Positions 18,549 to 27,388 of a stretch of DNA of 64,000 bases are shown here, piece by piece. Position 1 is the first letter of the stretch. The number at the start of each line of letters is the position of its first letter. Under the pieces are notes generated by a model, which saw only the letters and a list, made by a program, of their open reading frames with translations, had not been told where the DNA came from and did no database searches. Made by a program: the position numbers and the translations under genes. The DNA comes from Microbispora hainanensis (GTDB taxonomy: Bacteria > Actinomycetota > Actinomycetes > Streptosporangiales > Streptosporangiaceae). The DNA lies in NCBI RefSeq assembly GCF_006874475.1, contig NZ_VIRM01000009.1, forward strand, positions 1 through 64,000, written 5' to 3'.

Positions 18549-19574
18549 TCACCGCGCGTCCGCGACAACCTCCCAGGGACGGGTGTTACGGATGCGCTCG
18601 GGCGGTATCCCGCACAGGGCGGCGCGCTCGCACCCGAACCGCTGCCAGTCGAGCTGGCCGGGCGCGTGCGCGTCGGAGTCGATCGCGAACTCGCAGCCCA
18701 TCTCGTACGCCAGCCGCATCAGGCGCTTGGGCGGGTCGAGCCGGTCGGGCCTGGAGTTGATCTCCACCGCGACCCCGAACCTCCGGCACGCCTCGAAGAC
18801 GATCTCGGCGTCGAACCGGGACTCCGGCCGCCCGCGTCCGCGTACGATGCGGCCGGTGCAGTGCCCGAGGACGTCGACGTTGGGGTCGGCCACCGCCGTG
18901 ACCATCCGCCGGGTCATGTCCGCGGCCTCCATCCGCAGCAGCGAGTGGACGCTCGCCACGACGACGTCGAGCCGTTCGAGCAGCTCCGGCTCCTGGTCGA
19001 GCGAGCCGTCGGCGTTGATGTCCACCTCGATGCCGGTCAGGATCCGGAACGGCGTGCCGCCGTCCCCCGCGTACCGCTCGTTGAGCTCGGCGATCACGTC
19101 GAGCTGCCGCCGCAGCCGGTCGGCGGACAGCCCGTGCGCGATGGTCAGCCGGGGCGAGTGGTCGGTCATCGCCAGGTATTCGTGGCCGAGCTCGCGGGCG
19201 GCGTCGGCCATCTCCTCGATGGGCGATCCGCCGTCCGACCAGTCGGAGTGGCTGTGGAAGTCGCCGCGCAGCGCCGACCGCAGCGCCTGCGCGGCCTCGT
19301 CCAGGTCGACGTCCTTGGTGTCCTCAAGCCGCCGGAGGTAGGTCGGCACGGCGCCGTCCAGCGCCTCCGTGATCGCCTGGGCCGTGACCTTGCCGATGCC
19401 CGGCATGTCGGTCAGGCCGCCGGTGCGCGCGAGCCGTACGAGCTCCTCCCGGGGCATGTTCTCGATCGCCGCGGCGGCGCCCCGGAAGGCGCGCACGCGG
19501 TAGGTCGGCTCTCCGGCCCGTTCGAGCAGGAAGGCGATGCGCTTGAGCGCCTCGACGGGATCCACAATCGGCAC
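18549..19574 (-). CDS. PHP-domain phosphoesterase with helix-hairpin-helix, PolX-like
   Basis: 341 residues. The N-terminal part carries a PolX-like helical domain and an HhH motif (LTDMPGIGKVTAQAITEAL, about 44-62) for DNA contact. The PHP domain follows with metal ligands in GDFHSHSDWSDG, EYLAMTDHSPR, ILTGIEVDI, VVASVHS, HCTGRI and AIDSDAHAPGQ. It lacks the polymerase catalytic domain, so it equals the C-terminal half of bacterial PolX plus the HhH. A role in DNA repair or as a nuclease/phosphatase is plausible. GTG 19574 is preferred because homologues begin at DPVEALKRIAFLLERAGE. Confidence 0.85.
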   Translation of the reverse strand: MPIVDPVEALKRIAFLLERAGEPTYRVRAFRGAAAAIENMPREELVRLARTGGLTDMPGIGKVTAQAITEALDGAVPTYLRRLEDTKDVDLDEAAQALRSALRGDFHSHSDWSDGGSPIEEMADAARELGHEYLAMTDHSPRLTIAHGLSADRLRRQLDVIAELNERYAGDGGTPFRILTGIEVDINADGSLDQEPELLERLDVVVASVHSLLRMEAADMTRRMVTAVADPNVDVLGHCTGRIVRGRGRPESRFDAEIVFEACRRFGVAVEINSRPDRLDPPKRLMRLAYEMGCEFAIDSDAHAPGQLDWQRFGCERAALCGIPPERIRNTRPWEVVADAR

Positions 19575-19698
19575 GCTACCCGGCGTACCGAGTCTCAGCC
19601 GGGGCGGAGATAACAGACTCATCAGGAACCCGGCGGCTGCCTGTCCCGTTCGTCCAACCAGACGATAATGTGTGCCGATCTCGACAGCAGGAGCCCGA

Positions 19699-20172
19699 TT
19701 GGCAGAACCCGGGGAGAGTCCCCCACCGACGACGCCACCCGGCGGCTCCTTCCTGCCCACCCATCCCATGGCCATGGGCACGCAGCCGCCGCGGACACCG
19801 CCGCCCTCCGGCGGCATGAAGTCCTCCACGGCGATCAAACTCGGCACCCTCGGCGTGCTGTCCGTCCTCGTCGTCGGCTTCTGCGCGGCGCAGGACGACT
19901 ACGAGGAGGTCGGCGCCGACTGCGTGGACACCTCGACGCTCAACCCCGACGGTTCCTACCTCGTCGTGGACGACGACTACTGCGACGACGACGGCCACAG
20001 CCACTACTACGGCTCGCACGGCGCGTACGGCTGGTATTACGGGGGCAGCCGCATAGGCGGCCGGGTCCGGAACGGCACGACCGTACGGCCGGCCGACGCC
20101 CACATCACGACCCGGTCGGGACGGGTCGTGCAGCGGGGCGGCTTCGGCTTCCACTTCGGCGGCGGCGGCTGA
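19699..20172 (+). CDS. Single-span envelope protein, YgiB/DUF1190-like
   Basis: TTG 19699 is chosen because AGGAG precedes it by six bases. A Pro-rich cytoplasmic leader is followed by a membrane span (TAIKLGTLGVLSVLVVGFCA) and an acidic, Gly/Tyr/His-rich outer part with two cysteines, ending in RVVQRGGFGFHFGGGG. The Gly-rich RGGFG tail and the position before an ATP-grasp ligase and a DUF350 gene resemble E. coli YgiB/YjfM (DUF1190) next to YgiC/YjfC. The similarity is by pattern, not alignment. Confidence 0.6.
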   Translation: MAEPGESPPPTTPPGGSFLPTHPMAMGTQPPRTPPPSGGMKSSTAIKLGTLGVLSVLVVGFCAAQDDYEEVGADCVDTSTLNPDGSYLVVDDDYCDDDGHSHYYGSHGAYGWYYGGSRIGGRVRNGTTVRPADAHITTRSGRVVQRGGFGFHFGGGG

Positions 20173-20185
20173 GCGGGGCCGGCAC

Positions 20186-21349
20186 GTGCGCAGGCTGAGC
20201 TCGGCGCCCAGGGAGAACTGGGCCGCCCTCGTCGAGTCGCAGGGGCTCGCGTTCCACCGCTCCGCCCACCCCGAGGGCCTCACCCGGCCCTACTGGGACG
20301 AGAGCGTCCACTACGTCTTCCCGATGGACGAGGTCCTGGCGCTGGAGGAGCAGGTCGAGGAGCTGCACCGGATGTGCCTGGCCGCGGCCGACCACATCGT
20401 GACCTCCGGCAGGTTCGCCGACCTCGGCATCCCGCCGCACTGCCGGGCGGCCGTCGCGGAGTCGTGGCGGCGGCGCGACCCGCACGTCTTCGGCCGGTTC
20501 GACCTGCGTTATGACGGCACGGGACCGGCGAAGCTGCTGGAATACAACGCCGACACCCCGACGAGCCTGGTCGAGAGCTCCGTCGTGCAGTGGTTCTGGC
20601 TGAAGGACGTCTATCCGGAAGACGACCAGTGGAACTCGATCCACGAGCGCCTGGTCGACCGCTGGAAGTCGCTCACGCTCCAGACCGGCCCGGCCCACTT
20701 CGCGTGGACCAGCGCCGACGAGACGGGCGAGGAGGCGATGACCATCGGCTACCTCCAGGAGACCGCGGAGCAGGCCGGGCTGGTCACGGCGGCGATCGCC
20801 ATGGAGGACATCGGCTGGGACGCGCTCAACCACAGGTTCGTCGACATGGAGCACCGGGTCGTCCGCACGCTGTGCAAGCTGTATCCCTGGGAGTGGATCG
20901 TCGCCGAGCCGTTCGCGCCCCACGCGCTCGCCCAGCAGGTCTCGATGACGTGGATCGAGCCGCTGTGGAAGATGCTGCTGTCCAACAAGGCCCTGCTGGC
21001 GATCCTGTGGGAGCTGTATCCGGGCCACCCGAACCTGCTGCCCGCCTACCTCGACGGTCCCCGCGAGCTGGCCGGCGGCCCCGGCTACGTACGCAAGCCG
21101 CTGCTCGGCCGCGAGGGCGCCTCGATGCGGATCGCCGCACCGGGCGTCGAGGTGGAGACCGCGGGCGACTACGGCACCGAGGGCTTCGTCTACCAGGAGT
21201 TCCTGCCGCTGCCGGACTTCGACGGCTGGCGTCCGGTGCTGGGGGCGTGGGTCGTCGACGACGAGCCGGCCGGGCTCGGCATCCGGGAGACCGCCGGCCT
21301 CGTCACCGACGACACGTCCTCTTTCGTCCCCCACCGCATCCACGGCTGA
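20186..21349 (+). CDS. Glutathionylspermidine synthase-like ATP-grasp ligase (YgiC type)
   Basis: 387 residues matching the C-terminal synthetase domain of Gsp: ENWAALVESQGLAFHR at the start, FDLRYDGTGPAKLLEYNADTPTSLVES, WEWIVAEPFAPHALAQ and KPLLGREGASMRI (ATP-grasp lysine). The amidase domain is absent, as in E. coli YgiC/YjfC. The enzyme should form an amide bond with ATP, but the acceptor is unknown; actinomycetes use mycothiol, not glutathione. It lies 13 bp after the YgiB-like gene and 15 bp before the DUF350 gene, so the three form one operon. Confidence 0.88.
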   Translation: MRRLSSAPRENWAALVESQGLAFHRSAHPEGLTRPYWDESVHYVFPMDEVLALEEQVEELHRMCLAAADHIVTSGRFADLGIPPHCRAAVAESWRRRDPHVFGRFDLRYDGTGPAKLLEYNADTPTSLVESSVVQWFWLKDVYPEDDQWNSIHERLVDRWKSLTLQTGPAHFAWTSADETGEEAMTIGYLQETAEQAGLVTAAIAMEDIGWDALNHRFVDMEHRVVRTLCKLYPWEWIVAEPFAPHALAQQVSMTWIEPLWKMLLSNKALLAILWELYPGHPNLLPAYLDGPRELAGGPGYVRKPLLGREGASMRIAAPGVEVETAGDYGTEGFVYQEFLPLPDFDGWRPVLGAWVVDDEPAGLGIRETAGLVTDDTSSFVPHRIHG

Positions 21350-21364
21350 AAGCGAAGGCCCCCC

Positions 21365-21808
21365 GTGAACACCACAACCTCCATCGGCGACGTGCTCGCG
21401 CACGGCGCCCTGGCGATCCTCGCGTACGCCATCCTGGGCGTGCTGCTGCTCGTCGCCGGGTTCTACGTCATCGACCTGGCGACGCCCGGGCGGCTCAGCA
21501 AGGTCATCCGCACCGACCGCAATCCCAACGCCACGATGCTGGCCGCCTCCAGCGTCGCCGGGGTCGGGCTCGTCGTGGCGGCCTCCATCTGGTCGTCGGG
21601 CGGGGCGCTGCAGGAGGGGCTGCTCGCGACGCTCGTGTTCGGCCTGGTGGGCATCGCGGTGCAGACTCTCGGCATGGTGGCCTTCGACAAGGTCGCCGGC
21701 ATCTCGGTGCGCGAGCTCGTACAGGAGAGCACGCTGCAGCCCGCCGCCGTCCTCCTCGGCGTGACGCACTTCTTCATCGGCCTCATCACGGCCGTCGCCG
21801 TCATCTGA
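21365..21808 (+). CDS. DUF350 membrane protein (YjfL-like)
   Basis: 147 residues with four predicted membrane spans (about 13-36, 57-80, 85-107 and 124-147) and the DUF350 pattern in two halves, including DRNPNATMLAASSVAGVGLVVAASI. GTG 21365. E. coli yjfL lies with yjfM and yjfC, the same trio as here. A strong hairpin ends the operon at 21834-21858. Confidence 0.85.
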   Translation: MNTTTSIGDVLAHGALAILAYAILGVLLLVAGFYVIDLATPGRLSKVIRTDRNPNATMLAASSVAGVGLVVAASIWSSGGALQEGLLATLVFGLVGIAVQTLGMVAFDKVAGISVRELVQESTLQPAAVLLGVTHFFIGLITAVAVI

Positions 21809-21833
21809 CCAGCGCCGGCGACCCCCAGACGCC

Positions 21834-21858
21834 GCGCCCATGAAAGATTCATGGGCGC
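21834..21858 (+). terminator. Hairpin terminator after the DUF350 gene
   Basis: GCGCCCATGAA (21834-21844) and TTCATGGGCGC (21848-21858) form a perfect 11-bp stem with a 3-base loop, 26 bp after the DUF350 stop. There is no T tract, as is common in actinomycetes. Confidence 0.65.
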
Positions 21859-21923
21859 GCGTGAGGAGCCCCAGGTGGGAGCGCCGGACGCGACGACAAC
21901 GGGTTTCCGGAGATACGCCCATA

Positions 21924-21953
21924 TAGACCGTTCCTGCCCGAAGGGCCTACTCT
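21924..21953 (+). promoter_or_regulatory. Possible leaderless promoter of the DUF2079 gene
   Basis: TAGACC (21924-21929) and TACTCT (21948-21953) are 18 bp apart, and the GTG at 21961 lies seven bases after the -10 box. No ribosome-binding site precedes that GTG, so a leaderless transcript fits. Confidence 0.35.
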
Positions 21954-21960
21954 CCTCCTC

Positions 21961-23610
21961 GTGATCACGGGGACCACGACGTCCGGGCGACCGGCGGAGG
22001 AGCCGCCCCGGAAAGGCAGCGACCCCGACGACACCATGGAGGCAGCCGCCGTGGACGGAACGGCCGTCGCGGAGCCCGGAGACGCCGCAGGCACCCGGGC
22101 GGCAGGCGAGACGGAGACGGCAGGCGAGAATGAGCCCACGGCCACCGCCGCGCCGGAGGAGCGGCCGGCCGGCGAGGCGGACCCGGGAGGCCCGGCCGCC
22201 GGGATTCTCCGGTCCAACCGGCACCTGATCGCGCTGTCCGTGCTCTGCGCGCTGTCGACGGTCCTCAACTGCACCCTTTCGCTGCTCAGGCTCGCCCACT
22301 TCCAGGTGGCCACGTACGACCTGGTCATCTTCGACCAGGCGGTGCGCGGATACTCGCACTTCTCGGCGCCCACCGTGCCGCTGCGCGGGGTCACCGGCGG
22401 CTTCGGCATGGACTACATCCAGCTCGCCGACCACTTCTCGCCGATCCTGGCCGTGCTGGCGCCCTTCTACTGGCTGCACGACGGGCCCGAGACGCTGCTC
22501 GTCGCGCAGGCCGTGCTGTTCGCCCTGGCCATCCCGTTCCTGTGGAAGTTCACCCGCCGTGTGCTGGGCACGCCGCACGCCTACCTCGTCTCCGTGGCGT
22601 ACGCCATCTCCTGGCCCGTCGCGCAGGCGACGGCGGTGGAGTTCCACGAGGTGGCCTTCGTGCCGCTGCTGAGCGCAATCGCCGTCGAGCGGCTGCACGC
22701 AGGGCGGCGGCTGCCGGGGCTGCTCGCGGTGCTCGGCCTGCTGCTCACCAAGGAGGACCTGGGCCTCATGGTGGCAGGCCTCGGCGTCTGGCTGTTCTTC
22801 ACCGGGCAGCGCAGGCTCGGGACCGGGCTGGTCTTCACCGGCGTGGCCGTGTTCGAGGTCGTGCGCAAGTTCCTGATCCCCCTCGCGGGCGGCAACCCGG
22901 CCTACTACACGCGCTACTCCAAGCTCGGCGAGGACCTGCCGCAGATGCTGTGGAGCGCCGTCACGCACCCGCTCCAGTTCGTGGGCATGCTCTTCGACGA
23001 CCACTCGAAGTGGGACACCTGGGGCCTGCTGGTGTGGCCGGCGCTGTTCCTGTGCCTGCTGTCCCCGCTGGTCCTGGCGGCGCTGCCGCTGATCCTTGAG
23101 CGGCTGCTCGCCGACTCCGACAACTGGTGGTCGACCGGCTGGCACTACGACGCGTTCGTGATAATGATCCTGCTGATGGCCGGGGTGGACGGGGCCGCCC
23201 GGCTCATCCGGTGGCTGGAGCGGCGCGGGGTGCCGCGCCCCGGGCACGGCCTGCGGCTGGCCTACGCCGCCGCGGTCTTCGCGGTCGCGGTCACCACGGT
23301 CCCCTACCGGCCGTTCGACAACCTGATGAACCCGGACTTCTACCACCCCGACCCCCGTACGCAGGCCAGGGAGCAGGCCATCAGCATGGTCCCCGAGGGC
23401 GTGGTGGTGGAGGCGAGCGACGACTTCGGCGCGCGGCTGTCCGGCCGGGCGACCGTGCTCTGGTGGGACTACCAGAAGCGGGGCACGCCCTGGATCGTGG
23501 CCTCCGTCAACAACGACCTGCGCGGCGTGGTGAACAGCTACCTGACCGAGGGCTACGAGCTGCGCCTCGACCGCGAGGACATCGTCGTCCTGCACCGCAT
23601 CGGCTCCTGA
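21961..23610 (+). CDS. DUF2079 polytopic membrane protein
   Basis: 549 residues. An unstructured, acidic, Ala/Glu-rich N-terminus of about 80 residues is followed by many membrane spans in the pattern of DUF2079, a predicted glycosyltransferase-C-like family. Recognisable segments are YDLVIFDQAVRGYSHF, DHFSPILAVLAPFYW, EFHEVAFVPLL and LTKEDLGLMVAGLG; the acidic residues in the first periplasmic loop and the LTKED motif are conserved in the family. The C-terminal 90 residues form an extracytoplasmic domain. The sugar donor and acceptor are unknown. Confidence 0.85.
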   Translation: MITGTTTSGRPAEEPPRKGSDPDDTMEAAAVDGTAVAEPGDAAGTRAAGETETAGENEPTATAAPEERPAGEADPGGPAAGILRSNRHLIALSVLCALSTVLNCTLSLLRLAHFQVATYDLVIFDQAVRGYSHFSAPTVPLRGVTGGFGMDYIQLADHFSPILAVLAPFYWLHDGPETLLVAQAVLFALAIPFLWKFTRRVLGTPHAYLVSVAYAISWPVAQATAVEFHEVAFVPLLSAIAVERLHAGRRLPGLLAVLGLLLTKEDLGLMVAGLGVWLFFTGQRRLGTGLVFTGVAVFEVVRKFLIPLAGGNPAYYTRYSKLGEDLPQMLWSAVTHPLQFVGMLFDDHSKWDTWGLLVWPALFLCLLSPLVLAALPLILERLLADSDNWWSTGWHYDAFVIMILLMAGVDGAARLIRWLERRGVPRPGHGLRLAYAAAVFAVAVTTVPYRPFDNLMNPDFYHPDPRTQAREQAISMVPEGVVVEASDDFGARLSGRATVLWWDYQKRGTPWIVASVNNDLRGVVNSYLTEGYELRLDREDIVVLHRIGS

Positions 23611-23698
23611 CACCGCGAGCCGCCGCTCCGACCTGCGGCGACGCCGTCCACACCCCCGTACGGCACGATCAACGCGATGACCTGGCACGCTAGAGGGC

Positions 23699-25003
23699 GT
23701 GAGCGAGCGGGGCGCGTGGAACGGCGGGCAGATGCGTGCGGACGGGCAGAGCGACGACGTCGTCCGGACGGCCGGAGACGGTGTGCCGATGAGCGACGGG
23801 GTCCGGAACGACACCAGGGACGACGACAGGGTCCGCGAGGACGACAGGGCCCGGGAGGACGACAGGATCCGGGAGGACACCGCGCGCCGGCTCGACCGGG
23901 CCATGGGCAGCCTCGGGACGGCCGCGATGGCCCGCATGGAGGAGCGGCTGGCCTGGTATCGCGCGCTGTCGGCCGAGGACAGGTCGTGGGTCGGCCTGGT
24001 GGCGCAGGCCGGGATCGCGGCGTTCGTCGAGTGGTTCGGCCACGCGGGCGAGGGGCGGCCGACCCCGAGCATCGAGTTCTTCGGCACCGCCCCGCGCGAG
24101 CTCAAGCGCAGCGTGTCGCTCCAGCAGACGGTCGACCTCGTCCGCATCGTCGTCGAGGTCGTCGAGGCCCAGGTCGAGGAGCTGGCCGCGCCCGGCGGCG
24201 CGGAGCTGCTGCGGCACGCGATGCTGCGCTACACGCGCGACGTGGCCTTCGCCGCCGCCCAGGTGTACGCCAGGGAGGCCGAGGCGCGCGGCTCGTGGGA
24301 CGCGCGGCTTGAGGCGCTGATCGTGGACGCGCTGGTGCGCGGCCAGGTCGACGACGGGCTGCACTCGTGGGCCGCCGCGCTCGGCTGGACCTCCGCGCCC
24401 GTCGTCGTCTTCGCCGGGTACGCCCCCGACGAGGATCCGCAGAGCGTCATCGACGGGCTGCGCGACAAGGGGCGGCGTCTCGGCCACGAGCTGCTCGCCG
24501 GGGTGCAGGGCGACCGGCTCATCGTCATCGTCGGCGGCGCGGACGGCGTCAAGGACGCGGCGCGCGGCGTGGTGGCGCGCTTCGGCCCCGGGCCCGTCGT
24601 GATCGGGCCGGAGGTGCCCGACCTGCACGCGGCGGCCAGGTCGGCCCGCGCCGCCATCGCGGGCCTGCGCGCCGCCGCCGGCTGGCCCGACGCCCCGCGC
24701 CCGGTCCTCGCCGAGGACCTGCTCGCCGAGCGCGCGCTGGACGGCGACGAGGACGCCCGCGCCCAGCTTGTGGAGAACGTCTACAAACCCCTGGCCGGAA
24801 CCCCGCTGCTCGACACGCTCGCGACCTACCTGGAGCAGGGGACCTCGCTTGAGGCGACGGCCCGGCTGCTGTTCGTCCATCCGAACACCGTGCGGTACCG
24901 TCTACGTAAGATCACGGAACTGACCGGCTATCAGCCCACGGAGGGGCGGTCCGCATTCACCCTCCAGGTGGGGCTCATACTCGGGCGCCTGTCCGTAACC
25001 TGA
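23699..25003 (+). CDS. fasR: PucR-family activator of the fatty-acid operon (FasR)
   Basis: 434 residues with a C-terminal PucR helix-turn-helix (LFVHPNTVRYRLRKITELTGY, about 398-418) and a GGDEF-like central part. It lies directly upstream of fabD in the same orientation, as FasR does in Streptomyces, where it activates fabD-fabH-acpP-fabF. The N-terminus has an unusual charged stretch of RDDDRVRED-type repeats (about 38-62) that relatives may lack; internal starts such as ATG 23789 are possible. GTG 23699 follows AGAGGG. Confidence 0.88.
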   Translation: MSERGAWNGGQMRADGQSDDVVRTAGDGVPMSDGVRNDTRDDDRVREDDRAREDDRIREDTARRLDRAMGSLGTAAMARMEERLAWYRALSAEDRSWVGLVAQAGIAAFVEWFGHAGEGRPTPSIEFFGTAPRELKRSVSLQQTVDLVRIVVEVVEAQVEELAAPGGAELLRHAMLRYTRDVAFAAAQVYAREAEARGSWDARLEALIVDALVRGQVDDGLHSWAAALGWTSAPVVVFAGYAPDEDPQSVIDGLRDKGRRLGHELLAGVQGDRLIVIVGGADGVKDAARGVVARFGPGPVVIGPEVPDLHAAARSARAAIAGLRAAAGWPDAPRPVLAEDLLAERALDGDEDARAQLVENVYKPLAGTPLLDTLATYLEQGTSLEATARLLFVHPNTVRYRLRKITELTGYQPTEGRSAFTLQVGLILGRLSVT

Positions 25004-25120
25004 GCCGGGTGCCTTAATCCGCTCGACACCGAAACTGTAGGTACCCCACAACAGGGCAGCGGCAAAGTTCGTTCGGATCTCCATCAGTGTGGTGAACCTC
25101 TACAGGGCAGGGTTGAGTAC

Positions 25121-26017
25121 GTGCTCGTCATCGTCGCTCCGGGCCAAGGCGCCCAAACCCCAGGATTCCTCAGTCCGTGGCTCGAGATACCCGAGTTCCG
25201 CGAGCGGATCTCCGCGTGGTCGGAGATCGTGGAGCTCGACCTCGTGGCCTACGGGACGACCGCAGGCGCCGACGAGATCCGCGACACCGCCGTGGCCCAG
25301 CCCCTGCTCGTGGCCGCCGCCCTGGCGTCGTTCGAGACGCTCGGGGTCCGGCCCGACATGGTCGCGGGACACAGCGTGGGCGAGCTCGCCGCCGCCGCGA
25401 TCGCCGGGGTGCTGACCCCCGAGCAGGCCCTCGCCCTGGTGCGCGAGCGCGGCCGGGCGATGGCCAAGGCCGCCGCCGTCACCGAGACCGGCATGAGCGC
25501 GGTGCTCGGCGGCGCGGAGGAGGACGTCCTCGCCGCGATCTCCAAGCACGGGCTGACCCCCGCCAACATGAACGGCGCGGGCCAGATCGTCGCGGGCGGC
25601 ACGCTGGCGCAGCTGGAGGCCTTCGCGGCCGAGCCGCCGGAGAAGGCGCGGGTGCGCTCCCTGGCGGTCGCCGGAGCCTTCCACACCGTCCACATGGCCC
25701 CCGCCGTCGACCACCTGCGCGCCGAGGCCGAGGCGCTGACCCCCGCGGACCCGTCGGTCACGCTGCTGTCCAACTCCGACGGCGCGGCCGTCTCCGGCGG
25801 TGGCGAGTTCCTCGACCGGCTGGTGAACCAGGTGGCCAGCCCGGTCCGGTGGGACGCCTGCATGGCGACGATGGCCGAGCGCGGCGTCACCGCCATGATC
25901 GAGCTGCTGCCCGGCGGCACGCTGACGGGCCTGGCCCGGCGGGCGCTGCCCGGAGTGAAGACCGTGGCGCTCAAGACCCCTGACAACCTGGACACCGCCC
26001 GGGAGGTGCTGCAGTGA
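25121..26017 (+). CDS. fabD: Malonyl-CoA:ACP transacylase
   Basis: 298 residues. Transfers malonyl from CoA to acyl carrier protein. The nucleophile is Ser85 in GHSVGE; the N-terminal GQGAQ oxyanion loop and the catalytic His in GAFHTVHM are present. The start is GTG 25121 with a modest GGGCAGGG upstream. The stop overlaps the fabH start (GTGA), so the two are coupled. The 117-bp gap after fasR should hold the operon promoter and FasR site. Confidence 0.95.
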   Translation: MLVIVAPGQGAQTPGFLSPWLEIPEFRERISAWSEIVELDLVAYGTTAGADEIRDTAVAQPLLVAAALASFETLGVRPDMVAGHSVGELAAAAIAGVLTPEQALALVRERGRAMAKAAAVTETGMSAVLGGAEEDVLAAISKHGLTPANMNGAGQIVAGGTLAQLEAFAAEPPEKARVRSLAVAGAFHTVHMAPAVDHLRAEAEALTPADPSVTLLSNSDGAAVSGGGEFLDRLVNQVASPVRWDACMATMAERGVTAMIELLPGGTLTGLARRALPGVKTVALKTPDNLDTAREVLQ

Positions 26018-26970
26018 AGCTCGGCCAAGGCGCCCCCGCGGCGAGGATCCTGGCGTTCGGCGGCTACCAGCCCGCCAACGTCGTGACCAACGACGACCTC
26101 GCCGCCCGGCTCGACACCAACGACGAGTGGATCCAGAGCCGCGTCGGCATCAAGGAACGTCGTGTGGCGGGCCCGGAGGAGTCGGAGATCGACCTCGCCG
26201 TGCAGGCGGGCGGCAAGGCCCTGGCGGCCAGCGGCCTGTCCAGCGACGACATCGACCTGGTGATCGTGGCGACCTGCACGATCGAGGCCCCCATCCCCAA
26301 CGCCGCCGGCCGCGTCGCCCACCGTCTCGGCATCACCGCCCCCGGCGCCTTCGACATCAACGCCGCCTGCGCCGGCTTCTGCTACGCGCTGGCCGCCGCG
26401 TCCGACGCCGTGCGGTCGGGTTCGGCGACGAACGTGCTGGTCGTCGGCAGCGAGAAGCTCAGCCAGTGGGTCGACAGCGAAGACCGGTCGACCGTCGTGA
26501 TCTTCGCCGACGGCGCGGGCGCCGCGGTCGTGGGCCCCTCCGACCGGCCCGGCATCGGCCCGGTGGCCTGGGGCAGCGCCGGTGACAAGGCCGAGGCCAT
26601 CCAGATCAAGGACCGCCGGTCCTTCCTCTATCAGGAAGGCCAGACGGTGTTCCGCTGGGCCACCACCGCGCTTCACCCGGTGGCCAAGCTCGCCTGCGAA
26701 CGTGCGGGCGTGGACCCCTCCGACCTGGCCGCCTTCGTCCCCCACCAGGCGAACCTGCGGATCGTCGAGTCCATCGCGCGCAAGCTGGGCGCCGACAACG
26801 CCGTCGTCGCCAGGGACATCGTGCTCGCCGGCAACACCTCCGCCGCGTCGATCCCGCTCGCGCTCTCGCGCATGATCGAGCGCGGCGAGGTCCAGTCGGG
26901 CGGCCTGGCGCTGCTGCTGGGCTTCGGCGCCGGCCTCACCTACGCCTCCCAGGTGATCGAGATCCCCTGA
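26014..26970 (+). CDS. fabH: 3-oxoacyl-ACP synthase III
   Basis: 318 residues. Starts each fatty-acid chain by condensing an acyl-CoA with malonyl-ACP; in actinomycetes branched starters are used. The triad is Cys119 (NAACAGFCYAL), His in VPHQANLRI and Asn in LAGNTSAAS. The terminal GFGAGLTYAS is typical. GTG 26014 overlaps the fabD stop. Confidence 0.96.
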   Translation: MKLGQGAPAARILAFGGYQPANVVTNDDLAARLDTNDEWIQSRVGIKERRVAGPEESEIDLAVQAGGKALAASGLSSDDIDLVIVATCTIEAPIPNAAGRVAHRLGITAPGAFDINAACAGFCYALAAASDAVRSGSATNVLVVGSEKLSQWVDSEDRSTVVIFADGAGAAVVGPSDRPGIGPVAWGSAGDKAEAIQIKDRRSFLYQEGQTVFRWATTALHPVAKLACERAGVDPSDLAAFVPHQANLRIVESIARKLGADNAVVARDIVLAGNTSAASIPLALSRMIERGEVQSGGLALLLGFGAGLTYASQVIEIP

Positions 26971-26976
26971 GGAACT

Positions 26977-26994
26977 TGTACGGCCTGCCGTACA
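26977..26994 (+). terminator. Hairpin between fabH and acpP
   Basis: TGTACGG (26977-26983) and CCGTACA (26988-26994) pair perfectly around CCTG, seven bases after the fabH stop. It may act as an attenuator or RNA-processing site that sets ACP apart from upstream genes. Confidence 0.5.
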
Positions 26995-27049
26995 GAGCTG
27001 GGGCGACCCAGATAACCGGAAGACAGTAAATCCAAGGAGTAATCGCGAC

Positions 27050-27289
27050 ATGGCACTGACCGAGCAGGAGATCCTCGCGGGCCTCGGCAAGATCATCAAC
27101 GAGATCACCGGCATTTCGGCCGACGAGGTCACCCCGGAGAAGAGCTTCGTGGACGACCTGGACATCGACTCGCTCTCCATGGTCGAGATCGCCGTCGCGG
27201 CCCAGGACGAGTTCGGCGTCGAGATCCCCGACGACCAGCTCAAGAACCTCAAGACCGTCAAGGACGTCATCAGCTTCATCCAGGCCTGA
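27050..27289 (+). CDS. acpP: Acyl carrier protein
   Basis: 79 residues, acidic. The phosphopantetheine site is Ser41 in DDLDIDSLSMVEI, within the normal four-helix pattern. ATG 27050 follows the near-ideal AAGGAG. Carries growing chains for fatty-acid synthase II. It sits between fabH and fabF as in Streptomyces. Confidence 0.97.
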   Translation: MALTEQEILAGLGKIINEITGISADEVTPEKSFVDDLDIDSLSMVEIAVAAQDEFGVEIPDDQLKNLKTVKDVISFIQA

Positions 27290-27388
27290 GTTCGACGGCC
27301 GCACGGGCGTGCCCGTCCCGCCTCCCGCGAGGCGACAGGGCGCGTCCGGCCCCCTTTCACGCCCCGATACCAAGAGGAGTGCAGAAAA

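Noticed and set aside
21463-24147. An 894-codon minus-strand frame over the DUF350 and DUF2079 genes.
   Set aside because: Antisense shadow; the plus-strand frames match known families and have starts and spacing.
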